From Nitrospira sp. (GTDB taxonomy: Bacteria > Nitrospirota > Nitrospiria > Nitrospirales > UBA8639): DNA of 37,328 nt. This document shows positions 26,009 through 34,862 of this stretch, piece after piece. How positions within the stretch are numbered: position 1 is the stretch's first letter; every line of letters begins with the position of its first letter. The stretch lies in assembly GCA_020430245.1 (NCBI GenBank), contig JAGQKG010000008.1, forward strand, positions 1 to 37,328, read 5' to 3'. The notes under the pieces were generated by a model. The model searched no databases. It saw only the letters and a list, made by a program, of their open reading frames with translations, and was not told where the DNA came from. The position numbers were made by a program, and so were the translations under genes.

Positions 26009-27121
26009 ATGGCCAAGCTTTTCATTGCTTCGCTGGTTGACCCGGCTTCGCACCCGGGTGGTGCAGGGACTTACACTCGCGGACTCCTTTCCGCGCTGGG
26101 GAATAGCCACGAGGTCAGTTTGGTCGCTCCTCTTCACCCGCCCCCAGGCCCATGGTATCGGTCGCGCCAAATAATGTCGTTGGCCCGGTCGTACATTTCT
26201 GAACTTCCAGCGTTGACATTGTTTACCCGTCAGCCCGAGTTTAGGTTGAGAATTCGCAAAATCGCGCGATCCCAGCTTTTCGATGCAGCCTTGATCAACG
26301 GCGGGGACATGTTATGGGCTACCAAGGAGTTACCGTCAGAAATCCCCACCATACTCATCGCGCATAATCTTGAACACCAGGTACTGACTCAAAAACTGGC
26401 CAACTACCCCTTCCTTTCACATGTCCTCAAACGAGAAATTATCAAGCAACGTCATTACGAAATCGAGGGGTTCCGCCGCACCAGAGGGGTTATATTTCTT
26501 TCGGCGACGGAAATGGCTTGGGGTTGTAACCAAGTCCCAGGACTGCGAGCGCTTCATGTTCCGCCGATGTTTACCAATCCTCCTATAGTTCGTCAGCCGC
26601 AGCCCAACGGCCATCTACGGCTTGGATTCCTTGCCGATTTCGCTTGGTGGCCAAATCGCCAAAGTTGGAAATGGCTCATGGATAAGATTCTTCCCAAAGT
26701 GCACCGCCCGATCACGGTTCATGTTTTTGGGCGGCAGAGTGACCAGATCCCCACTCGTGGCAGAGTGATCCCCCATGGCTTTGTCCAAAATCTTCGGGAG
26801 GTATGGGAACAGGTTGATATCATGATTTGTCCCATTCACGAAGGTGCCGGTGTGAACATCAAGCTTGCGGAGAGTCTATACAATCGAATGCCAGTTCTCG
26901 CGACCACACTGGCAGTACGCGGGCTCGAATGCCCATCCGGACCTGGTCTGAGGATCATCGATAGTGCTGATGAGTGGGTTGCGTTCTTAGGTTCCTCTCA
27001 GGCTGATCTGCTCGCGGCCGAAATGCCATCGGAGGAATTAAGCCGACAATTTTCTCCCGACCGCCATAGAGAAAAGCTGGAAAATTTCCTCTCGGAGGTA
27101 ACCCGAGGTAACCCGAGGTGA
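26009..27121 (+). CDS. GT4-type glycosyltransferase
   Basis: A 370-residue GT-B enzyme starting MAKLFIASLVDPASHPGGAGTYTRGLLSAL, which holds the glycine-rich N-domain loop. Later signatures are PTILIAHNLEHQVL, GHLRLGFLADFAWWPNRQSWKWL, VIPHGFV, and the family motif HEGAGVNIKLAESLYNRMPVLATTLAVRGLE with the Glu pair. The frame is open 51 codons upstream into the GT2 gene. The ATG at 26009, 5 bases after the preceding stop, fits the fold start; coupling replaces a ribosome-binding site, which is absent. The 3' end contains a 10-base direct repeat (GAGGTAACCC twice, 27095-27114) just before the stop. Last gene of the plus-strand run. Confidence 0.86.
   Translation: MAKLFIASLVDPASHPGGAGTYTRGLLSALGNSHEVSLVAPLHPPPGPWYRSRQIMSLARSYISELPALTLFTRQPEFRLRIRKIARSQLFDAALINGGDMLWATKELPSEIPTILIAHNLEHQVLTQKLANYPFLSHVLKREIIKQRHYEIEGFRRTRGVIFLSATEMAWGCNQVPGLRALHVPPMFTNPPIVRQPQPNGHLRLGFLADFAWWPNRQSWKWLMDKILPKVHRPITVHVFGRQSDQIPTRGRVIPHGFVQNLREVWEQVDIMICPIHEGAGVNIKLAESLYNRMPVLATTLAVRGLECPSGPGLRIIDSADEWVAFLGSSQADLLAAEMPSEELSRQFSPDRHREKLENFLSEVTRGNPR
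27095..27114 (+). repeat. 10-bp tandem repeat at the end of a glycosyltransferase gene
   Basis: GAGGTAACCC occurs twice in tandem with a third partial copy (GAGGTG) before the stop codon. Small local duplication affecting only the last residues. Confidence 0.7.
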
Positions 27122-27436
27122 AGAATTTATAAAATTGGTACAGGACACACCACTCTCAGGCTATTGTGAACTTTTCGTATGTGCACGCAGACTCAGTGGA
27201 TTACCACAAGTAACCAAGATACGCTGACAGCGTCTTCTCACTTAAGATCACACTCTTACCGTTGAGAGTAAGCTTGCCGATCTCTTCGCCCCCTGCTGAG
27301 CCCATGCCACCTGAAACCAACAACACATCTGAAAGGTTGAAGGGGAAAAATGATGGGTGCCCTGCCCCTGAACTCATTTACTCTTCCCCTGGAAGGGCCT
27401 TGGGTCACCATACCTCGAATACCTTTTGCACCCAAC
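27122..27436. other. Convergent intergenic region
   Basis: 315 bases between the plus-strand glycosyltransferase and the minus-strand flippase. An imperfect hairpin around 27219-27236 (ACGCT-GAC-AGCGT with flanking partial pairing) and CTTAC/GTAAG at about 27255-27272 are the only candidates for bidirectional termination; neither has a good T-run. No gene is seen. Confidence 0.35.
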
Positions 27437-28912
27437 TCACATTTCCTTTCGTTGTTCCATGGATACCGCTCTTCCTCTTACAAACGAACGAGCGAGTGCA
27501 ATTTCGTCGCGACTGAATTCCCACAAGACCAGATAGGCCAGAATAATCACCACTCCAATAGACCCAATTTTAATCATGAGCAAAAGGCCCGCGGTTGGCC
27601 ACATCACTGCCAGTGTATAGCCCAATAGGCTGATGAGGGCACTACGCCATAACGTCCCAATTGGCGGGGAAATAGCCCAAAGCCGGTAGATCGCAAACAG
27701 GGAAGCCAAGGCACCAATTCCCTGACACAAGGCTGTCACCATGGCGGCACCCAGGGCATCGAATCGAGGAATCATCACCAAGTTTCCGATCACCACCAGC
27801 AAGACCAGCGGGATACTTAAATATATGGTGAATAGTGGAGCACCTGAAGCGGTCGCAATGACCACGGCTACTGAGACCATCACAAAGGCGATGGCTCCCA
27901 AAATCAACACCCCCAGGATTGGACCAGCAGGCTCGAATGACTGACCAAACACCAAGGTGACAATCTCAGGAGCAGCGCCCGCAATGAGGGCTCCAAACGG
28001 GAATAAACCCACCACCATTCTCATCGCACCCAATCCCATACTTTTTGCCTGATCGGTTTTTCCCTCAAAAAGAAGACGGCTCATGGTCGACAGTAATAAT
28101 GGAGAAAACGACATCCCGAACAGACCAGGAATGATCGACAAATTCTGAGCCGCACCATAGATTCCTGCCTGCTCCAGTGTTCCGCCAAGAATTTTCAGCA
28201 TAACTAAGCCCATGCTGGAAAAAACAAGGAACAATATGGATGAGATACACAGCAGAATACCGAAGTCATAAAATGGGCGAGTGGGAATGATAATCTTGCC
28301 AAAGAGGGGAGGCCTCACATATCGACGGCTCATAGCGAGTTCGACCAGGGACGCTCCAATACTTCCAAGTATAGCGCCAGGAACGGAGAGGCCCATTTCA
28401 ACCAGGAACAAAATCAGCAGGAGCCTGGCAATCCAACGGCAAGCATTCGTCACCGCTTTCTGCCGAAAATTACCAATTCCCACGAGGATGCTCTGATGAG
28501 CTTGAGCCAGACTACTGATAGGAATGTGGAGGGCAAAGAGGGCGAGATACGGCGCCAGCAGCGGCTCATCGAGCAGCCAGGCAAGAGGAAACGATAGCAG
28601 GCCTAATAACACCCCTCCGCCAACCCCCGCAAGGAACTGCAACCGGATGAGGGTGCTGCCAACCGGAAGCCAGTGTTTCGCTTCCCCAATAAACTTAATC
28701 GCCGGACGAGCAAAAAATGAGTTGATCCCGAGCTCCACCCATCCAAACAACGTTGCAGAGAGGACCAATATGCCATAGCCATCCGTTCCAAGCCGTCGGG
28801 TCAGGAACCCTGCGGTAATGAGTCCCGTAAGGGGAAACAGGAGCCCTGCCAGAAAAACCCGGACTGTTCCATCAACAAGATGGCGGCCTGGTTGGGACGA
28901 TAAGGGACTCAC
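27437..28912 (-). CDS. Polysaccharide flippase (Wzx/MviN-MATE type)
   Basis: A 491-residue integral membrane protein with about 12-14 helices evenly spaced, starting VRVFLAGLLFPLTGLITAGFLTRRLGTDGYGILVLSATLFGWVELGINSFFAR. This is the classical opening of polysaccharide transporters (MOP/MATE superfamily). It flips the undecaprenyl-linked repeat unit across the inner membrane. The start is GTG (28912-28910) and its first bases overlap the stop of the SGNH gene by 3-4 nt (GTGA), indicating translational coupling. It is the last gene of the minus-strand run and is followed by the convergent region. No Wzy-type polymerase was found beside it. Confidence 0.9.
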   Translation of the reverse strand: MSPLSSQPGRHLVDGTVRVFLAGLLFPLTGLITAGFLTRRLGTDGYGILVLSATLFGWVELGINSFFARPAIKFIGEAKHWLPVGSTLIRLQFLAGVGGGVLLGLLSFPLAWLLDEPLLAPYLALFALHIPISSLAQAHQSILVGIGNFRQKAVTNACRWIARLLLILFLVEMGLSVPGAILGSIGASLVELAMSRRYVRPPLFGKIIIPTRPFYDFGILLCISSILFLVFSSMGLVMLKILGGTLEQAGIYGAAQNLSIIPGLFGMSFSPLLLSTMSRLLFEGKTDQAKSMGLGAMRMVVGLFPFGALIAGAAPEIVTLVFGQSFEPAGPILGVLILGAIAFVMVSVAVVIATASGAPLFTIYLSIPLVLLVVIGNLVMIPRFDALGAAMVTALCQGIGALASLFAIYRLWAISPPIGTLWRSALISLLGYTLAVMWPTAGLLLMIKIGSIGVVIILAYLVLWEFSRDEIALARSFVRGRAVSMEQRKEM

Positions 28913-29907
28913 TGGGGAAACTCTGGTTGGTGTTCCACATACAGAGCTAATGCTTCCCCGATTCGACGATGAACCGCAGGGGAAGGATGCCGGTCAAACC
29001 GACTTGCCTTATACTCTTCAGGGGTAAATTCTTTTCCTAGATATGACAAATCAAGATGTCTGATACCGTCTTCGGTCAGTCTGTCAGGAAGAGAACCCCA
29101 GGCATTTTCCTCCATTCGTGGAAGGAGCGCAATCAAGTGAGACAGTCCATATTGATTTGCGGTCTCCTTGAACTTTCGAATGTAGCGGTAGGAGTCGGGA
29201 ATCTCGCCGCGTGAAAGCAGTGGGTCAATATTTTTAGGTGGGATACTCCAGCGTGAGCCGATATCCCTGAGCACATACAGCAGGCGAACTCCCCTCAAAA
29301 CCTCTCCGACCGGAGAATCAAGAAGAATGGCAACATTTTGACCAACCAGATAACCAGCTGAATCAATAATGGGGGTCCGGTCGAGATTCAGATCAGGCGG
29401 AATGATAGCCATAACCACCAAATCCGGCTGAATATCCACTATACGGTGTTGTAGCATGGCGGCCATCTCTTTCACGCTATAAGCCGATACACCGAAATTA
29501 AATACTTTCACGGTCAAGAGGTTTTGTTGTTGATTAAGAATATTTTCCAGAACTACGGTGAAAGTCTCGTCAATATCGGGGACACCTTCTCCAAACGTGA
29601 CGGAATCCCCGACGATCGCAATACGATATTCCTGTGGTCGTTTGGTGCCATAGACCATCCCGGAGACTTTTGAACGCAATCCCAGGCTATCTGTGTTAAT
29701 AAAAACAAGACCCCGGGCTCTGGCATGCATAAGGTTAGGTTTATGTATGTAGGGTATATCCTCGCTCAGTTCAAATGACGTATAGATTGGATCATGAATA
29801 TGATGCTCCGAATACCCCCAGATCCTGACCCCAATTTCCAAGAGGAGTAAGGTTACGAGAAGCAGATACCCAGCATAAAAAAGAGTTCTTTTCAATCGTT
29901 TTGGCAT
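28909..29907 (-). CDS. Membrane-anchored SGNH/GDSL hydrolase
   Basis: About 332 residues from the chosen ATG. A basic start (MPKRLKRT) and one hydrophobic helix (LFYAGYLLLVTLLLLEIGV) anchor it. The soluble part has the SGNH block I YRIAIVGDSVTFGEGVP (Ser nucleophile), block II near VFNFGVSAYSV, a D-x-x-H-like end FDRHPSPAVHRRIGEAL and block III LVVMAIIPPDLNLD. Such enzymes esterify or deacylate glycans, for example O-acetyl modification. The frame is open far upstream into the GT2 gene, but the ATG at 29907 has GAAGG 8 bases before it and gives only a 14-base gap after the GT2 stop. It overlaps the flippase start. Catalytic triad mostly visible, substrate inferred as the surface polysaccharide. 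Confidence 0.83.
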   Translation of the reverse strand: MPKRLKRTLFYAGYLLLVTLLLLEIGVRIWGYSEHHIHDPIYTSFELSEDIPYIHKPNLMHARARGLVFINTDSLGLRSKVSGMVYGTKRPQEYRIAIVGDSVTFGEGVPDIDETFTVVLENILNQQQNLLTVKVFNFGVSAYSVKEMAAMLQHRIVDIQPDLVVMAIIPPDLNLDRTPIIDSAGYLVGQNVAILLDSPVGEVLRGVRLLYVLRDIGSRWSIPPKNIDPLLSRGEIPDSYRYIRKFKETANQYGLSHLIALLPRMEENAWGSLPDRLTEDGIRHLDLSYLGKEFTPEEYKASRFDRHPSPAVHRRIGEALALYVEHQPEFPQ

Positions 29908-29921
29908 TGATGCTGCCTTCT

Positions 29922-30857
29922 TCAAGCCAACCGTTGCGGACTTTGGCCAGGCCCAGCCATGTAGCCTATAAATTCTCCGGCTGCATGACAACACACGAGG
30001 AGTGCGAGTAGAGGCAGACTTGCAAAGACTTTCCCCAAGACCTCCTGTTTGCCCATTAGAGACCTGAGAGTGGACCACAAAAGATAAGGAGGGAGAATTG
30101 CGGTAGAGCCAAGACGAAGGATACGGCCCATACCCCCCAGTTCTTCCAGCCGAAAGCCTGCGATAGATCGGCCGTTGTGAAAATGAGCGGCGAAGGTCCC
30201 CCCAAAACCATGTGACTGAACATGGGAAACAAGGAGACGGTCGTCAGCCATAAGCACTTCCCCTTCCTGGCGAAGTTGTCGGGTGAACAACATTTCCATC
30301 ACCCCAAGCTGAGAAGCCATTCGGGAAACAACCCGACGCTTATAAGAAATATTTGCCTGTAAACAAATTCGCTCGGAAGGTCCGTTCCTAATCGGAGAAA
30401 CGAATGGCGCAAACACTAGAAAAAAATTTGCCCAATCCATCAGTGAAGTGGTGGCTCCATTTTCAACCACCCCACCAATCGCAGCAGCATCGGGATAATC
30501 CTTGTGGGCTTGAATGACCTGCTCACACCAATTGGGGGCAACCCGACAATGATCCTCCGTAATGGCTATGATTTCTCCTTGTGCGTGAGACATGCCCAGT
30601 TTCCGGAGACCGAAAACGGATGCGCCCGGGTTCTTTAACCACATGAGTCCCTTGTAGAACTCTTTGTCCATCTCAGGAAGCCCTCGACCATGACCGTCCG
30701 CCACCAGAATTTCGGCTCCGACACTTTTGGATTGCCCCAAAAGAGAGTCTAAACAAGCGCGTATCTCCGGCCAGGGTTTCGTCGTTGCAACCACGATTGA
30801 GAGGGGTATGGTTGAAGCTGTTGTGGAGCTGCGCGAAGAACTTGTTTCGGTTTGCAT
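29922..30857 (-). CDS. GT2 glycosyltransferase
   Basis: A 311-residue GT-A-type protein. After a Ser/Thr-rich start (MQTETSSSRSSTTAST) comes PLSIVVATTKPWPEIRACLDSLLGQS, a typical GT2 opening. LRKLGMSHAQGEIIAITEDHCRVAPNW follows; its metal motif is EDH rather than DxD, as in some GT2 branches. GVMEMLFTRQLRQEGEVLMADDRLLV and a C-terminal hydrophobic pair (LASLPLLALLVCCHAAGEFIGYM) complete it. The frame extends upstream into the GT4 gene, but the ATG at 30857 lies 2 bases after that gene's stop and has AAGGGA about 9 bases upstream. It sits between GT4 and SGNH genes in a tight operon. Donor sugar unknown. Confidence 0.83.
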   Translation of the reverse strand: MQTETSSSRSSTTASTIPLSIVVATTKPWPEIRACLDSLLGQSKSVGAEILVADGHGRGLPEMDKEFYKGLMWLKNPGASVFGLRKLGMSHAQGEIIAITEDHCRVAPNWCEQVIQAHKDYPDAAAIGGVVENGATTSLMDWANFFLVFAPFVSPIRNGPSERICLQANISYKRRVVSRMASQLGVMEMLFTRQLRQEGEVLMADDRLLVSHVQSHGFGGTFAAHFHNGRSIAGFRLEELGGMGRILRLGSTAILPPYLLWSTLRSLMGKQEVLGKVFASLPLLALLVCCHAAGEFIGYMAGPGQSPQRLA

Positions 30858-30859
30858 AC

Positions 30860-32113
30860 TTAGGAATCCCTTGTTTTCGGCGAATAACTCCCTGAGACCT
30901 CTTGATAACACTGTAGAGTCCGCCGCGCCGTGTCCTCCCATCGGAATGCGGCAGCTCGTGCAAACCCTTCTTGCCGATACCGGTCACGGCAGGCCCTGTC
31001 ATTGAGCAATTGATCTATGGCATTGGTCAAAGACTCCTGATCATCAGGAGGGACAAGTATTGCCGCCCCCTGGAGATTTTCAATTAAAGACGATGTTTGC
31101 GAGCTAATCGTGGGGACTCCGCAAGCCATCGCTTCGAGTGGGGGAAATCCGAAACCTTCTTGCAAAGAGGGATACACGAAGAGGGTAGCACCAGCATACA
31201 CCAACGGCAGGTCATGTTGGTGAACATATCCCACCAAATGGACTCTGTGCTTCAACTCAGGACTTTCAATCTGTTTCAAGACCGCATCGTACCCCCACCC
31301 CAAACGGCCAACCAACACTAAATGTTCCTTCGTCTTTCCCATCTTCACCAACTGCTTGTAGCTCTGGACCAAGAGTGGGAGGTTCTTACGCGGTTCGATG
31401 GTCCCGACATAAAGAATGTAGGATGCAGAAATACCCAGCCGTTCAAGAGTATTCTGAATCGACTGTCTCGGATAAACTTGGAATTCTTCGCCGATACCCC
31501 CTGGGATCACTCTCACCCTCTTACGGGAAAGATCCGGAATCCAATGATACATATCCTTTTGAGTGGAACCCGACGGAACGGTGATCAGATGGGCTCGTCG
31601 AATGCTCCACAAAAGAACCTGACGGTAGGGGAAGCTGCGACGCAGAAGAATGTGACATTTCGGGAGAGTAAAAGAGGTCATATCGTGAACGGTGAGGATA
31701 TGGTGCTGGCTTCCTCGCACCATAGGCATAATGAATGAAGGGGAATGCACGACATCGGCCTCCCACCATCCAACCAAGATCGGTAACAGAACCTGTTGAA
31801 ATAGGAGCCGGACTGCTCTGGAGCGTCTACTGAGAGGAATAACTCGAAAATTTTCAGGGAGCAACCCGACGAATCGGTTTCGATCTTCCCAATTCACATA
31901 GATGCGATAATGGTTCCATTGATCGACTTTTCCCAAATAAAGGACAAGTTGGATCATGTACCGGTCAACTCCAGTTTCGTGGGGCAACAAAGCCGTCAGG
32001 TCAAGGGCAATTCGTCTGCGACCATGAGGGATGGAAGTCAATCCGCCACCCGACTCAATGGCACTTCCCTCTTTCATCGGATTCGCGACAGCCATGATCG
32101 ATATTGGGTCCAT
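30860..32113 (-). CDS. GT4-type glycosyltransferase
   Basis: A 417-residue GT-B enzyme of the mannosyl/rhamnosyl-type GT4 group. Signatures are RRIALDLTALLPHETGVDRYMIQLV (N-domain), ADVVHSPSFIMP, ITVPSGSTQKDM, YILYVGTIEPRKNLPLLVQSYKQL, HLVLVGRLGWGYD, and EGFGFPPLEAMACGVPTISSQTSSLIENLQGAAILVPPDD with the E-x7-E pair. The start ATG has AGGAGGT 11 bases upstream, a slightly long spacing, so a later ATG could be used, though the N-terminal loop needs residues from about 30 on. It is the first gene of the four-gene minus run; IS debris lies directly upstream, so its promoter may come from the inserted DNA or the gap at 32,114-32,611. Confidence 0.87.
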   Translation of the reverse strand: MDPISIMAVANPMKEGSAIESGGGLTSIPHGRRRIALDLTALLPHETGVDRYMIQLVLYLGKVDQWNHYRIYVNWEDRNRFVGLLPENFRVIPLSRRSRAVRLLFQQVLLPILVGWWEADVVHSPSFIMPMVRGSQHHILTVHDMTSFTLPKCHILLRRSFPYRQVLLWSIRRAHLITVPSGSTQKDMYHWIPDLSRKRVRVIPGGIGEEFQVYPRQSIQNTLERLGISASYILYVGTIEPRKNLPLLVQSYKQLVKMGKTKEHLVLVGRLGWGYDAVLKQIESPELKHRVHLVGYVHQHDLPLVYAGATLFVYPSLQEGFGFPPLEAMACGVPTISSQTSSLIENLQGAAILVPPDDQESLTNAIDQLLNDRACRDRYRQEGFARAAAFRWEDTARRTLQCYQEVSGSYSPKTRDS

Positions 32114-32611
32114 GGTCGCTTTTTACCTCCTGAACGCATGCCACATGCCCTGTGCTTCTAGTGCATGCACCACGAGAGAACAGGCCGAGACAACTGGGAT
32201 CTCGTAGTCACAAATACCATAATTTCCTGCCCATCCAAGGCAATCCTTCAAACTTATAATTGTCTTTCCGACCACATGCATAGGAATGAAGAACACCCCC
32301 AAGGAAGGTTATCCATGCAAAAAGGTGTTGCTCGGTCCTGTTAAGGATACGATGACTGTGCCATACCCGCAGTTGCGTCGGATATCGACGTGCATCAACC
32401 ATCCTTTAAGGTCATGCATACCTCGCATTCGTTGATCAAAGAGCATTTGCCCTTCAGTACGGTGAATGGCCTCCGACTGCATTCTCCCCCGAAAATGCCC
32501 GATTACGGCTGGCAATGGGTGAGATAGATAGACCGCTCGTCCCCAAGCAGCATAGTTTTTGGAGATGAAACGGGTCACCCCCTGACCGGGTTCGACGTGG
32601 GAAGGCAGAAA
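32114..32611. other. Gap between IS3 relic and GT4 gene
   Basis: About 500 bases. One minus-strand frame (32309-32578) shows protein-like stretches (HPLPAVIGHFRGRMQSEAI, WLMHVDIRRNCGYGTVIVSL) but belongs to no family I can name and lacks a ribosome-binding site. It may be a gene fragment cut by the IS insertion. Confidence 0.35.
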
Positions 32612-33366
32612 TGGACCCCGGTTTTTGGACAGTCCGATAAGTGAAATTTCTGCCTGTCATTACGCTGCCGTCTTTTCCTTTGTATTCCCAAAGTACAGGG
32701 CATCGGGCCTCTGGCAATTCAACATTTGATGCCGACGTTGGGCCTTATCGAACTGGAAGTACTGAGTTACCCCCTGCGAAGTGCTGCGGGGGATTCATAG
32801 GCTCGCAGATCGATATCCTCATGCTTCACGCTGCGCCATAACCGTTCAACAAACACATTGTCGACCCACCGCCCTTTGCCATCCATGCTGATATGAATGG
32901 TCTGACTCCGGAAGACTGCTGTGAAGGCCTCACTGGTGTATTGGGCGCCCTGATCGGTGTTAAAGATCTCCGGTGGCCCATAGCGCATGAGAGCTTCTTC
33001 CAGAGCTGCGATACAAGCTTCGGCATCCAGCGTGTTGGACACCCGCCAGGCGAGGACCCGGTGAGAATCCCAATCCATGATGACGGTCAGATACATGAAG
33101 CCTTTGGCCATGGGCACATAGCAGATGTCACGCGCCCACACCTGATTGGGTCGATCAATGATGAGGCCCTTGAGGAGATAGGGGTAGATTTTATGCCCGG
33201 CCCCTGGTTGACTGGTGCGCGACTTCGGATACATGGCCCGGAGGCCCATCTGCCGCATCAACCGGCGCCCCTGCTTCCGATTGACTCGCTCCCCTCGCTG
33301 GCGGAGTTCTTCGCCCAGACGCCGACTCCCATAAAACGGCCATTGCAGAGTGTCATCACAATCCCC
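32612..33366 (-). mobile_element. Truncated IS3-family element
   Basis: Remains of an insertion sequence of about 755 bases. One end with an IS3-like terminal sequence, TGGACCCCGGTTTTTGGACA (32612-32631), is preserved downstream of the transposase. The other end, with orfA and the start of orfB, is missing: homology stops at a TGA near 33,367. No second copy of the terminal sequence was found nearby, so the element cannot move by itself. Confidence 0.8.
32660..33366 (-). pseudogene. IS3-family transposase OrfB fragment, frameshifted
   Basis: The reading frame shows the rve integrase core: FYGSRRLGEELRQRGERVNRKQGRRLMRQMGLRAMY, then RPNQVWARDICYVPMAKGFMYLTVIMDW with the first Asp, PPEIFNTDQGAQYTSEAF with the second Asp, and DNVFVERLWRSVKHE with the Glu, so the DDE triad is complete. 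After PAALRRG the frame ends at TAA because a run of five C (plus strand 32770-32774) is one base short. The neighbouring frame continues with VTQYFQFDKAQRRHQML and on to LYFG before TAA at 32660, the normal C-terminus. The N-terminus is cut off as well. A homopolymer sequencing error could explain the frameshift but not the 5' truncation. Confidence 0.85.
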
Positions 33367-33543
33367 TCATGGGGCAAGGAGTCCCCCGCTGACAGCGGGA
33401 AGTGCCTTCACCCACGGGCTCACGCCCCGTGGTCCTCGGCGCTGGCTTTGATAGATCATGGCATGGTAGATCTTGAAGGGCTCCGATTCGCTCTCTCCCA
33501 TATATGTTGGTTTTTTATTTGATCCCTGTATCGAGCATTAGAT
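33367..33543. repeat. Hairpin-rich junction, possibly from an IS200/IS605 end
   Basis: Three closely spaced hairpins flank the IS3 relic: CCCC/GGGG around 33363-33374, CCCGCT-GAC-AGCGGG at 33385-33399 and CCACGGG/CCCGTGG at about 33412-33432. Read on the minus strand they resemble the structured 3' ends of TnpB-type IS200/IS605 elements, but no tnpB or tnpA is present, so the assignment is tentative. Confidence 0.3.
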
Positions 33544-34743
33544 TTAAACTACCCCTGTCGAGTGCGTATCCGGGTTCAGGCAAAAAACATCTTCATTTTC
33601 AAGCTGGTGGATATTGACAGTATTCGTTGCCCCTTTCTCATCATGCATCAATTGGCGACCAGACTCAGTCAGGAGGTAAAGACGATGTAACCCTCCGATC
33701 CAAAGAGATTGACAACCCTGAGATTCGTCCGCATAGATTGCAGACAAATGTTCTTCATCCCTAAAGATAAGGCCCGTGTGTGAAAAGAAATCCTTCACCA
33801 CACCGTTGACACTATTCCAACGGATCAACAGATCATAATACGAATGGGGATTGTCACATAGAGCATCTCCCCATTTTCGTTTGTAGCGAAGCAATCCGTC
33901 ATGCAGAGAAGACCGAGCTGCTCCAAAATTTACCTCCGCACACCCTAATTGCCGGGCATGTGCAATGCTGTGATAATAGAGCGCCGCCATGATTCCCCTC
34001 ATCTTCAGCGGAAGTTCCTCCTTCACTATGCCTAGGGCCTGCATGTCAAGGATGTCCTTATTTCGTACAAAGAGCATACCAGCAAGAGACTGATTGTCTC
34101 TCATGATCCAGAGGATCCCCCCTTTTCGGCTAGACCGCCGCAATTCCTGCCGGCCTCTGATAATGGCCATCGCTCCGTGACGGACATGGGAAAAGGGGGC
34201 GTACATTGATTCATAAAACTCGTCAAACCGTTCATCCCCCTCAGTCACTAAGGGATATAACTTGTGCCTCCGGGCCAGGCGCATATCCTCCCGGATACTT
34301 CGTTTGCCGCGTACCAACCCATCGAGATCGCTGGGAACGGCAAATCCCATGCGGACCCATTCAGGAACCGCGAGATAATCCTTTCCGAAGAATTTCTGCG
34401 CTGATAATCTGTCTGCACGAACGATAGTCAGGTCGGCTGATGCGCGTAGGCGATCCAACAGAGCCGGTAGTTTCCGTAACGACACATTTCCAACTAGCTC
34501 ACGTTGGGGTTCACCAAAGAAAAACCTGCTTGGCAAATAGCTAACCCAGGGATCATGCCCTGCCACCAACAGTGTTCCCATTTGCCCAGATTGAAGGGTG
34601 GGCCCCCGCAACAACATGACTGGGATCCCTCGTAATCCCAGACACGCCCAAGCGTAAAAACCATAGCGCGGGACCAGCGTACGTGCCTTTCCGGAAAGAC
34701 GGGAGATGACCCACTCGATTACTTTATTTTTTAACTGATTCAT
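33544..34743 (-). CDS. FemAB/GNAT-like acyl- or aminoacyl-transferase
   Basis: A 399-residue protein of the GNAT/FemAB type often found in exopolysaccharide loci. The middle has RSIREDMRLARRHKLYPLVTEGDERFDEFYESMYAPFSHVRHG, a signature of these proteins, followed by GGILWIMRDNQSLAGMLFVRNKDILDMQALGIVKEELPLKMRGIMAALYYHSIAHARQLGCAEVNFGAARSSLHDGLLRYKRKWG. That block has the acyl-binding strands of the GNAT fold. The N-terminal part has a further partial GNAT-like unit (residues 60-130). It would acylate an amino sugar or amino group of the glycan. A TTG 9 codons upstream has no ribosome-binding site, while the ATG at 34743 has GGGCGGGGATGGG in front. It lies 119 bases downstream of the PaaK-like pair. 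Exact acyl donor unknown. Confidence 0.78.
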   Translation of the reverse strand: MNQLKNKVIEWVISRLSGKARTLVPRYGFYAWACLGLRGIPVMLLRGPTLQSGQMGTLLVAGHDPWVSYLPSRFFFGEPQRELVGNVSLRKLPALLDRLRASADLTIVRADRLSAQKFFGKDYLAVPEWVRMGFAVPSDLDGLVRGKRSIREDMRLARRHKLYPLVTEGDERFDEFYESMYAPFSHVRHGAMAIIRGRQELRRSSRKGGILWIMRDNQSLAGMLFVRNKDILDMQALGIVKEELPLKMRGIMAALYYHSIAHARQLGCAEVNFGAARSSLHDGLLRYKRKWGDALCDNPHSYYDLLIRWNSVNGVVKDFFSHTGLIFRDEEHLSAIYADESQGCQSLWIGGLHRLYLLTESGRQLMHDEKGATNTVNIHQLENEDVFCLNPDTHSTGVV

Positions 34744-34862
34744 CCCATCCCCGCCCTTTTTTTGATTCAACTGGCCTCAACCACATTCGCAGGGTTTAGT
34801 TATCGTGGTTTCTACGAAACCATGAAATGTCAGGTTTCAGGACGCCACTCCCATGCCGGCTC

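Noticed and set aside
32767-32774. Programmed frameshift in the IS3 transposase
   Set aside because: IS3 programmed shifting occurs between orfA and orfB, not near the C-terminus; loss of one base in a C5 run is a simpler explanation.
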